Of a DNA stretch of 6,201 nt, positions 1-5,951 are shown piece after piece (the first letter of the stretch is position 1; every line of letters starts with the position of its first letter). The stretch is from Flavobacteriaceae bacterium (GTDB taxonomy: Bacteria; Bacteroidota; Bacteroidia; Flavobacteriales; Flavobacteriaceae). The DNA is taken from contig JALWYP010000246.1 of the NCBI GenBank assembly GCA_026992695.1, positions 1 to 6,201 on the forward strand. The letters are read 5' to 3'. The position numbers and the translations under genes are program-made. The notes beneath the pieces are model-generated. The model did not search any database and was not told the origin of the DNA. It saw only the letters and a program-made list of their open reading frames with translations.

Positions 1-1298
1 TTATAAAAAGAGAATACCTAACTAAAGTTAGAAATAAGTCCTTTATTATTATGACGTTTTTAAGCCCGTTATTAATGGTAGGGATTTTTAGTTTGGTCGC
101 TTATTTATCACAACTAAATAACGATAAAACGTACCAAGTTTCAGTATTGGACAAAAGCGGTTTATTTATTTCCGATTTTTCGGGTAAAAAAGAAGAAAAA
201 ATTATCTTTTCACCAATGGAAGATATTTCTGTTGAAGAGGCTAAAAAATTAGTTCAAGAACAAAAAAAATACGGACTTTTATACATCCCTAAAACCACAA
301 ATATTGATGATTTTTCAAATTCAATAATCTTTTATTCAGAAGAATCTCCATCGCTTGTGGTTATGAAAAAAATTGAAAAATCATTAGAAGAAAAAGTAAA
401 TAATATCAAACTAAAAGAAGCCGGTATTGATGCTAAAAAAATTGAAGATTTAAAAATAGATGTATCTCCAAAATTAGAAACATTTACCGGCGAAGAAACT
501 TCAAAAATTGGAGCCAGGTTAAAACTTATTTTTGGTGGCGCAGCAGGTTATTTACTTTTTATGTTTATCATCATTTACGGTAATATGATTATGCGTAGCG
601 TAATTGAAGAAAAAACCAGCCGCATTATCGAAGTTATCATTTCTTCGGTAAAACCCATTAAACTAATGCTGGGTAAAATAATAGGCACTTCCTTAGCCGG
701 AATCACCCAATTTTTTGCTTGGATTATTCTTCTGGGAGTTTTAAGCATGGTAGTCCCTGCAATTTTAGGAATCGATACCTCTTCAATACAAAGTCCGCAA
801 CAAGAAATGATGATGCAAGCATCAGGGCAAGATATGCAAGAAATGGTGCGAACTGCAATGGTAGAATTACATAATCTCCCGGTTACCAACTTAGTCATTA
901 TGTTCCTTTTCTTTTTTATAGGAGGTTATTTATTATACAGCTCATTATATGCCGCAATTGGAGCTGCTGTTGATAGCGAAACCGATACACAACAATTTAT
1001 GTTGCCTATTTTATTACCTTTAATTTTAGGAATTTATGTGGGTTTCTTTACAGTTATTGAAGACCCTCATGGTACCGTAGCACAAGTGTTTTCTTTTGTT
1101 CCGTTTACCTCACCTGTTGTAATGTTAATGCGTATTCCGTTTGGTGTACCATTATGGCAACAAATAGTTTCATTACTCATTTTGTTTGCTACCTTTATGG
1201 CAACCGTTTGGTTTGCAGCAAAAATATATCGAGTAGGAATTTTAATGTACGGAAAAAAACCTACCTACAAAGAACTAATTAAATGGCTTAAATATTAA
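1..1298 (+). CDS. ABC-2 type transporter permease (NatB-like), 5' end cut by window edge
   Basis: Membrane subunit of an ABC exporter of the ABC-2/NatB type; the ATPase partner is not in the window and probably lies just upstream. The open frame runs from position 3 without a stop, and the 16 codons before the ATG at 51 encode IKREYLTKVRNKSFII, the usual cytoplasmic N-terminus of this family, so the ATG at 51 is internal and the true start is off the left edge. Numbering from that ATG: a first membrane segment at about 1-20, a large extracytoplasmic domain at about 25-155, then hydrophobic segments at about 161-181, 213-240, 279-306, 316-336, 343-363 and 370-392. The family motif EEKTSRIIEVIISSVKP (186-202) sits on the predicted cytoplasmic side after the second segment. 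A methionine-rich loop lies at about 253-270. The gene ends 3 nt before the channel gene, suggesting an operon. The transported substrate cannot be told from sequence; sodium export by NatAB is only the family namesake. Confidence 0.9.
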   Translation, partial: IKREYLTKVRNKSFIIMTFLSPLLMVGIFSLVAYLSQLNNDKTYQVSVLDKSGLFISDFSGKKEEKIIFSPMEDISVEEAKKLVQEQKKYGLLYIPKTTNIDDFSNSIIFYSEESPSLVVMKKIEKSLEEKVNNIKLKEAGIDAKKIEDLKIDVSPKLETFTGEETSKIGARLKLIFGGAAGYLLFMFIIIYGNMIMRSVIEEKTSRIIEVIISSVKPIKLMLGKIIGTSLAGITQFFAWIILLGVLSMVVPAILGIDTSSIQSPQQEMMMQASGQDMQEMVRTAMVELHNLPVTNLVIMFLFFFIGGYLLYSSLYAAIGAAVDSETDTQQFMLPILLPLILGIYVGFFTVIEDPHGTVAQVFSFVPFTSPVVMLMRIPFGVPLWQQIVSLLILFATFMATVWFAAKIYRVGILMYGKKPTYKELIKWLKY

Positions 1299-1301
1299 TC
1301 C

Positions 1302-2204
1302 ATGCAAGACAAAAAAATTACTGAAGAAATAAAAAACACGTCTTCCCACATATTTCAAGATATCTGGGAAGGAATAAAAGATTTTTTAAATCTCGGATTT
1401 CATTTTGGTGAAGGCGATAAACAGGTTCATATCACCATCGGTCTTTTACTTTTGGTTTTTGTTTCTTTTTTTATTACCAGCTTTATTTTAAAGTGGTCTA
1501 GAAAAATTCTAACCCGTAAAATGGACGAACCTGATAAACGCAAGTTTATCAGTATTTTTAATTTTATAAAATACATAGCCTATATAATTGTAGCATTTTC
1601 AGTATTAAGTATTGCGGGTGTAAATGTCACCCCTTTTCTTGCTGCTTCGGCTGCATTATTAGTAGGAGTTGGTTTAGCACTTCAACAATTATTTCAAGAT
1701 GTATTGGGAGGTGTGTTTATTATTTTGGATAAATCATTATTAGTAGGAGACATTATAGAAGTAGATGGAAGAGTGAGTAAAATAGTAGAGATAAAATTAC
1801 GCACAACAAGAGCTCTTACTCGCGACGATAAAATTATCATAATTCCTAACCATAAGTTTATTACCGAAACGATTTATAACTTTACACAAGACAGAAAAAT
1901 AACTCGCGAATCGGTTACGGTTGGTGTAGCTTATGGAAGTGACACACAATTGGTTAAAACCCTTTTGTTGCAAAGTGTAAAACAGGAAGCAAAGGTGCTT
2001 AAACAACCCAAGCCATTTGTAGCTTTTGAAGATTTTGGTGATTCGGCACTAATTTTTACGGTTTACTTTTTTATAAGCGATAGTTTTCATGTTCCTTTTA
2101 TTAAAAGTGATATACGTTTTACAATTGATGAATTATTTAGAAAAAACAATATTACCATTCCGTTTCCGCAAAGAGACGTACATATTTTTCAAACAAAAAA
2201 ATAA
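1302..2204 (+). CDS. MscS-family small-conductance mechanosensitive ion channel
   Basis: Predicted inner-membrane channel that opens under membrane tension to release solutes during hypo-osmotic shock. At 300 residues it is close to the minimal MscS architecture (E. coli MscS is 286). An N-terminal cytoplasmic or amphipathic stretch (1-40) precedes TM1 (about 42-64), TM2 (about 86-107) and the pore helix TM3 (about 110-141), which carries the small-residue pattern AASAALLVGVGLALQQL and the conserved FQDVLGGVFI turn. Next come the beta domain (LLVGDIIEVDGRV, 146-158, and IIIPNHKF, 179-186) and the alpha/beta vestibule, closing with the family signature IPFPQRDVHI (286-295). The ATG at 1302 lies 3 nt after the permease stop, and no better start exists. 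The gene ends 6 nt before the response regulator, so the three genes are probably cotranscribed. Family assignment is firm; ion selectivity and gating threshold cannot be inferred. Confidence 0.93.
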   Translation: MQDKKITEEIKNTSSHIFQDIWEGIKDFLNLGFHFGEGDKQVHITIGLLLLVFVSFFITSFILKWSRKILTRKMDEPDKRKFISIFNFIKYIAYIIVAFSVLSIAGVNVTPFLAASAALLVGVGLALQQLFQDVLGGVFIILDKSLLVGDIIEVDGRVSKIVEIKLRTTRALTRDDKIIIIPNHKFITETIYNFTQDRKITRESVTVGVAYGSDTQLVKTLLLQSVKQEAKVLKQPKPFVAFEDFGDSALIFTVYFFISDSFHVPFIKSDIRFTIDELFRKNNITIPFPQRDVHIFQTKK

Positions 2205-2210
2205 ACTATT

Positions 2211-3374
2211 ATGTCTAAGATACTTATCATAGAAGATGAAGCAGCAATTAGAAGAGTATTAACAAAAATACTTTCGGAAGAAAATGATACTTACGAAGTT
2301 TTTGAAGCCGAAGACGGTTTACAAGGAATTGAAAAAATAAAAAACGAAGATTTTGATCTTGTTTTATGCGATATTAAAATGCCTAAAATGGATGGCGTTG
2401 AGGTATTGGAAGCCGTAAAAAAAATAAAACCCGAAATACCAATGGTAATGATTTCAGGACATGGCGATTTAGAAACTGCGGTAAATACAATGCGACTCGG
2501 AGCCTTTGATTACATATCAAAACCACCCGATTTAAACCGTTTGCTCAACACCGTTCGAATTGCTTTAGACCGAAAAGAACTCGTGGTTGAAAACAAACGA
2601 TTAAAAAAGAAAGTAAGTAAAAACTATGAGATGATTGGCGGGTCTAAACCCATTAATCACATAAAAGAGATGATTGAAAAAGTAGCTCCAACCGAAGCGC
2701 GAGTACTTATAACCGGCGAAAACGGTACAGGTAAAGAGTTGGTAGCACATTGGTTGCATCAAAAAAGCGACCGAAGTAACCATCCGTTTATTGAAGTAAA
2801 CTGTGCCGCCATACCTTCTGAACTTATTGAAAGCGAACTTTTTGGGCACAAAAAAGGAAGTTTCACAGGTGCGGCAAAAGACCGAGCCGGTAAATTTGAA
2901 GCAGCTAACCACGGCACCATTTTTCTCGATGAAGTTGGCGATATGAGCCTTTCGGCACAAGCTAAAGTGTTACGAGCCTTGCAAGAAAATAAAGTGCAAC
3001 GAGTAGGAAGCGATAAAGATATTAAAGTAAATGTTAGAGTATTAGCCGCTACCAATAAAGATTTAAAAAAAGAAATTGCCGAAGGACGATTTCGAGAGGA
3101 TTTATACCACAGATTGGCAGTAATTTTAATAAAAGTACCCTCGCTAAACGAACGCAGAGAAGATATCCCGCTATTAATTGAATACTTTGCCGATAAAATT
3201 GCAAAAGAACAAGGCATTACACCCAAAAAATTTGCTAAAAAAGCCATAGCTTTACTCCAACAATACGATTGGACAGGAAACATAAGAGAATTACGAAATG
3301 TAGTAGAACGCCTTATTATTTTAGGCGGAACCGAAATAAGCGAAGAAGATGTAAAACTATTTGCCAGTAAGTAA
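2211..3374 (+). CDS. Sigma-54-dependent NtrC-like response regulator lacking a C-terminal HTH
   Basis: Two-component response regulator expected to activate RpoN-dependent transcription by ATP-driven remodelling of the sigma-54 holoenzyme. The receiver domain (about 1-120) has the acidic pocket E8/D9, phospho-acceptor D54 (in LCDIKMPKMDG), S82 and K104. A linker helix (about 120-140) leads to the AAA+ domain with Walker A GENGTGKE (169-176), a sigma-54 contact loop GSFTGA (216-221; the usual form is GAFTGA), Walker B GTIFLDE (235-241), sensor I region ATNKDL (280-285), arginine-finger region GRFREDLYHRL (292-302) and sensor II motif GNIRELRN (356-363). The protein stops at residue 387, about 24 residues past sensor II, where most NtrC relatives carry a Fis-type DNA-binding domain. 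No HTH is encoded in any frame just downstream, so this looks natural rather than a frameshift. FlgR of Helicobacter pylori is a known functional activator of this shape. No histidine kinase is in the window. Confidence 0.95.
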   Translation: MSKILIIEDEAAIRRVLTKILSEENDTYEVFEAEDGLQGIEKIKNEDFDLVLCDIKMPKMDGVEVLEAVKKIKPEIPMVMISGHGDLETAVNTMRLGAFDYISKPPDLNRLLNTVRIALDRKELVVENKRLKKKVSKNYEMIGGSKPINHIKEMIEKVAPTEARVLITGENGTGKELVAHWLHQKSDRSNHPFIEVNCAAIPSELIESELFGHKKGSFTGAAKDRAGKFEAANHGTIFLDEVGDMSLSAQAKVLRALQENKVQRVGSDKDIKVNVRVLAATNKDLKKEIAEGRFREDLYHRLAVILIKVPSLNERREDIPLLIEYFADKIAKEQGITPKKFAKKAIALLQQYDWTGNIRELRNVVERLIILGGTEISEEDVKLFASK

Positions 3375-3482
3375 GAAGCTGTCCTGTAAGGTTTCAGAAG
3401 GAAGAAGTGAGGGCGACTTTGTAGGATTGAAAACAGAATTTAAAAAATTAAACTAGGTGACAACCATATTTAAGAATATACA

Positions 3483-3510
3483 AAACCAGAAACCACAAAC
3501 CAGAAACAAA
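3483..3510. repeat. Degenerate tandem heptamer repeat, consensus AAACCAg
   Basis: Four consecutive 7-nt units start at 3483, 3490, 3497 and 3504. The first and third are AAACCAG, the second is AAACCAC and the fourth decays to AAACAAA. Seen directly by alignment of the units. It resembles the short heptad repeats known from some bacterial intergenic regions (the cyanobacterial STRR sequences are the named example); any relation to those is by analogy only. Confidence 0.75.
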
Positions 3511-3521
3511 AAGGTATTGGA

Positions 3522-3561
3522 GCCTGTCTAACAACAGGTAGATTTTCAACTTGTTGAAAGT
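3522..3561. repeat. Two adjacent inverted repeats (possible RNA hairpins)
   Basis: The first stem pairs CCTGT (3523-3527) with ACAGG (3534-3538) around a 6-nt loop, extendable by a G-T wobble at 3522/3539; TAGATTTT follows it. The second pairs TTTCAAC (3544-3550) with GTTGAAA (3553-3559), extendable by a T-G wobble and an A-T pair to 3542-3561; if the C-G pair next to the 2-nt centre opens, the RNA loop would be CUUG. Neither is followed by a strong uninterrupted T-run, so intrinsic termination of the upstream operon is possible but weak. They could also form a protein-binding palindrome or be remnants of a dispersed repeat. Confidence 0.5.
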
Positions 3562-3606
3562 ATCGAGAATACCGAAATTGACGATTTTTTCGAAACAAGA
3601 CAATGA

Positions 3607-3648
3607 CACGATTCACGACTTACCACTCACGAATGAATACTCAATACT
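3607..3648. repeat. Degenerate tandem heptamer repeat, consensus CACnACT
   Basis: Six consecutive 7-nt units start at 3607, 3614, 3621, 3628, 3635 and 3642. The best copies are CACGATT, CACGACT and CACGAAT; the outer copies decay to GAATACT and CAATACT. The last unit ends 30 nt before the ppk2 start codon, so the tract lies within or next to the ppk2 promoter or leader. The sequence differs from the 3483 tract but the period is the same. Confidence 0.65.
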
Positions 3649-3678
3649 GAAGAGAGGGAGAAACTCAAAAAAAACACC

Positions 3679-4557
3679 ATGATAAACTATAAAAAATATA
3701 AGATTACAAAACCGGTTACCGAAGACGAGTTAAAACAAAAAACCTACGAAGATTTTTCACTTTCGGAAAAAGAACTGGAAAAGCAACTTAAAAAAACCAG
3801 ACGTGAATTAGGTAAATTTCAAGACAAACTCTATGCACATGGCAAATACAGCGTGCTAATTTGCTTACAGGGAATGGATACTGCCGGAAAAGATAGCTTA
3901 ATACGTGAAGTTTTTAAAGACTTCAATGTTAGAGGTGTTGTCGTACACAGTTTTAAAGTTCCCACTGAATTAGAACGAAAACACGACTACCTTTGGCGGC
4001 ATTATATTGCGCTTCCCGAACGTGGAAAATTTGGTGTTTTTAACCGAACGCATTATGAAAATGTTTTGGTTACACGTGTTCACCCTGATTATATTTTAGG
4101 AGAAAAATTACCAAATGTTCATAGTGTTGATGATATAAATGATGATTTTTGGAGCAAACGTTTTGAACAAATTAATGCTTTTGAAAAAACAATAGCTCAA
4201 AACGGAACCATCATTTTTAAATTCTTTTTAAACCTTTCTAAAGAAGAACAAAAAAATCGTTTGCTCCGCAGGTTGAATAAACCCAATAAGAATTGGAAAT
4301 TTTCTCCCGGCGATTTAAAAGAACGGGCTCTCTGGGACAAATACCAACAGTGCTATACAGATTTGTTAAACCGAACCTCTAAACCGCACGCACCTTGGTA
4401 CACCATACCGGCAGATAATAAACCAGCGGCAAGACTTCTGGTAGCAAGTATTTTACTACAAGAATTAGCTAATTATTCCGATATTAAAGAACCCGAATTA
4501 GATCCGGAAATTAAAGCCCAAATAGAAGATTATAAAAAACAACTTAAAAATGAATAA
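3679..4557 (+). CDS. ppk2: PPK2-family polyphosphate:nucleotide phosphotransferase (probable class III)
   Basis: Cytosolic kinase expected to transfer phosphate from inorganic polyphosphate to nucleotides. The 292-residue protein is one PPK2 domain. An N-terminal helical region (about 27-53) leads to Walker A GMDTAGKDS (65-73). The lid region includes VPTELERKHDYLWR (94-107). The Walker B-like segment is VFNRTHYENVLVTRVH (120-135), and the C-terminal half carries KFFLNLSKEEQ (181-191), KNWKFSPGDLKERALWDKY (204-222) and HAPWYTIPADNK (237-248). The FNR(S/T)HYE form, with Asn122 where FDRSWY-type PPK2 proteins carry Asp, matches my memory of class III enzymes such as those of Meiothermus ruber and Cytophaga hutchinsonii, which phosphorylate both AMP and ADP; the class is therefore inference from family knowledge. 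An insert at about 141-155 relative to the Meiothermus protein as I recall it appears typical of Bacteroidota members. The ATG at 3679 follows an A-rich leader, and its end overlaps the next gene by 8 nt. Confidence 0.93.
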   Translation: MINYKKYKITKPVTEDELKQKTYEDFSLSEKELEKQLKKTRRELGKFQDKLYAHGKYSVLICLQGMDTAGKDSLIREVFKDFNVRGVVVHSFKVPTELERKHDYLWRHYIALPERGKFGVFNRTHYENVLVTRVHPDYILGEKLPNVHSVDDINDDFWSKRFEQINAFEKTIAQNGTIIFKFFLNLSKEEQKNRLLRRLNKPNKNWKFSPGDLKERALWDKYQQCYTDLLNRTSKPHAPWYTIPADNKPAARLLVASILLQELANYSDIKEPELDPEIKAQIEDYKKQLKNE

Positions 4558-5947
4558 ACACACCATCCTTTCCATTTTAATTAGCCTTGCAATAGGAACT
4601 TCCGTTTTTTCTCAAAAAGAAGAAAAACAAGATTCTATTATGCTTAAAAAACTATTTGATGCATCCTTACTTAACGGAAAAAGTTACGAGTGGTTAGAAT
4701 ACCTATCCAACGAAATAGGAAGCAGACTTTCCGGATCGTTAGGAGCCGAAAAAGCCGTGCAATATACCAAAGAGCAACTCGAAACATTAGGGTTAGATAA
4801 AGTTTGGCTTCAACCCGTAATGGTTCCCAGATGGACACGTGGAACAAAAGAATATGCCTACATTGAAACATCTCCGGGAAATACTACCACAACAAATATC
4901 TGTGCATTGGGAGGCTCAATAGCAACAAATTCGTTGGGACTAAAAGCGCAAGTAGTAGAGGTAAAAGATTTTGAAGAGTTGAAAGCACTTGGAGAAGAAA
5001 AAATAAAAGGAAAAATCGTTTTTTTTAATCGCCCCATGCAAGCCAATTTAATTTGGACAGGACCAGCTTACGGAGGAGCCGTAAACCAACGATATTCCGG
5101 AGCAAAAGAAGCCGCTAAATACGGAGCAGTAGGTGTTATTGTACGATCGATGACAACCCGACAAGACGATTATCCGCATACTGGAGTAATGAGTTATGGC
5201 GATATACCAAAAGACAAACAAATTCCTGCTTGTGCCATAAGTACAAACGGAGCGAATTATTTAAGTAGTACCCTAAAATTACAACCCGATTTACTTTTTT
5301 ACTTTAAACAAAGTTGTAAAACCCATCCCGATGTAAAATCGTATAACGTTATTGGTGAAATAAAAGGAAGCACATATCCCGATAAAATTATGGTAGTGGG
5401 AGGGCATTTGGATTCTTGGGATTTAGGTGACGGTTCACAAGACGACGGAGCCGGAGTGGTACAATCTATGGAAGTTTTACGATTGTTTAAACTCTTAAAC
5501 TACAAACCCAAGCACACCATTAGAGTCGTGTTATTTATGAATGAAGAAAACGGTTCACGCGGTGCAAAAAAATATGCTGCCGAAGCAAAATCTAAAAATG
5601 AAAATCACGTATTTGGCTTAGAAAGCGATGCCGGAGGTTTTACACCCAGAGGATTTAGTTTTGATTGTGATGACAAAAATTTTAATCAAATTTTAAGCTG
5701 GAAACCACTTTTTAAACCCTATCTCATTCATTATTTTGAAAAAGGAGGAAGCGGTGCCGACGTAAGCAAACTAAAAAAAGATTCCGGAATTGTATTAGCC
5801 GGACTTCGACCCGACTCACAACGGTATTTTGATTACCATCATACTGCCATAGACACGATGGATGCAGTAAACAAACGCGAACTGGAACTAGGTGCATTTA
5901 CAATGGCAAGTCTGGTTTATTTAATAGATAAATACGGAGTGCAATAA
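4550..5947 (+). CDS. Exported M28-family zinc metallopeptidase, carboxypeptidase Q-like
   Basis: Predicted di-zinc exopeptidase acting in the periplasm or outside the cell. Residues 1-21 form a Sec signal peptide (K3 and H4, hydrophobic 6-20) with likely cleavage in VFS|QK, leaving an N-terminal Gln as is usual in Bacteroidota. A PA-type insert covers about 110-260 (YGAVGVIVRSMT at 191-202, YPHTG at 208-212). The peptidase core has the M28 ligands in order: H286 (GGHLDSWD), bridging D298 (QDDGAG), catalytic E332 and ligand E333 (NEENGSRGA), D360 (ESDAGGF) and H431 (YHHTAIDT). Spacing and flanking motifs match human carboxypeptidase Q (plasma glutamate carboxypeptidase) as I remember it, including RS...PHTG and HHxxxDTM, so dipeptidase-like activity is plausible but unproven. 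The protein ends at residue 465 directly after the catalytic domain, with no type IX secretion C-terminal domain. The ATG lies inside the ppk2 3' end (8-nt overlap), suggesting translational coupling. Confidence 0.92.
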   Translation: MNKHTILSILISLAIGTSVFSQKEEKQDSIMLKKLFDASLLNGKSYEWLEYLSNEIGSRLSGSLGAEKAVQYTKEQLETLGLDKVWLQPVMVPRWTRGTKEYAYIETSPGNTTTTNICALGGSIATNSLGLKAQVVEVKDFEELKALGEEKIKGKIVFFNRPMQANLIWTGPAYGGAVNQRYSGAKEAAKYGAVGVIVRSMTTRQDDYPHTGVMSYGDIPKDKQIPACAISTNGANYLSSTLKLQPDLLFYFKQSCKTHPDVKSYNVIGEIKGSTYPDKIMVVGGHLDSWDLGDGSQDDGAGVVQSMEVLRLFKLLNYKPKHTIRVVLFMNEENGSRGAKKYAAEAKSKNENHVFGLESDAGGFTPRGFSFDCDDKNFNQILSWKPLFKPYLIHYFEKGGSGADVSKLKKDSGIVLAGLRPDSQRYFDYHHTAIDTMDAVNKRELELGAFTMASLVYLIDKYGVQ

Positions 5948-5951
5948 AAAT

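Larger units (their letters stand above)
3375..3678. other. 304-nt repeat-bearing intergenic spacer without a gene
   Basis: No credible coding gene was found: all frames contain frequent stops and no start-initiated ORF of useful length. The spacer holds two tandem heptamer-period tracts (3483-3510 and 3607-3648) and two adjacent inverted repeats (3522-3561). The region immediately before ppk2 (3649-3678) is purine-rich with an A8 run. The only SD-like bases, GGAG at 3657-3660, lie about 18 nt before the ATG, too far for a normal Shine-Dalgarno site, so initiation probably relies on the A-rich leader as is common in Bacteroidota. I could not find a convincing Bacteroidota promoter (TTG near -33 with TAnnTTTG near -7), although a promoter for ppk2 must lie here if ppk2 is not read from upstream. 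Confidence 0.8.

Noticed and set aside
575..898. Minus-strand open frame of 107 codons inside the permease gene
   Set aside because: Antisense to membrane segments with family motifs; the translation is Ile/Cys/Ser-rich without a family signature.
2415..2425. A8 runs in coding sequence (here and near 260-270) as phase-variable tracts
   Set aside because: Such short A-runs are expected in an AT-rich, Lys-rich genome, and the reading frames are intact across them.
2759..3283. Long minus-strand open frame of 174 codons inside the response regulator gene
   Set aside because: It lies wholly antisense to strongly conserved AAA+ coding sequence and its translation shows no recognisable domain; it is a shadow frame.
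3376..3456. Open frame after the regulator stop (reads KVSEGRSEGDFVGLK then stops at TAG) as a missing HTH domain or small gene
   Set aside because: It has no start codon, is short and shows no helix-turn-helix pattern; frameshifting into it would not restore a Fis domain.
3528..3559. Possible integron attC site (GTCTAAC, then GTTGAAA downstream)
   Set aside because: The first box fits RYYYAAC, but the second does not fit GTTRRRY, the sites are not complementary, and there is no integrase or cassette context.
3578..3606. TTGACG followed 17 nt later by a -10-like AT-rich hexamer as a sigma-70 promoter for ppk2
   Set aside because: The -10 match is poor (CAATGA) and Bacteroidota housekeeping promoters use a different consensus (TAnnTTTG), so I do not call it.
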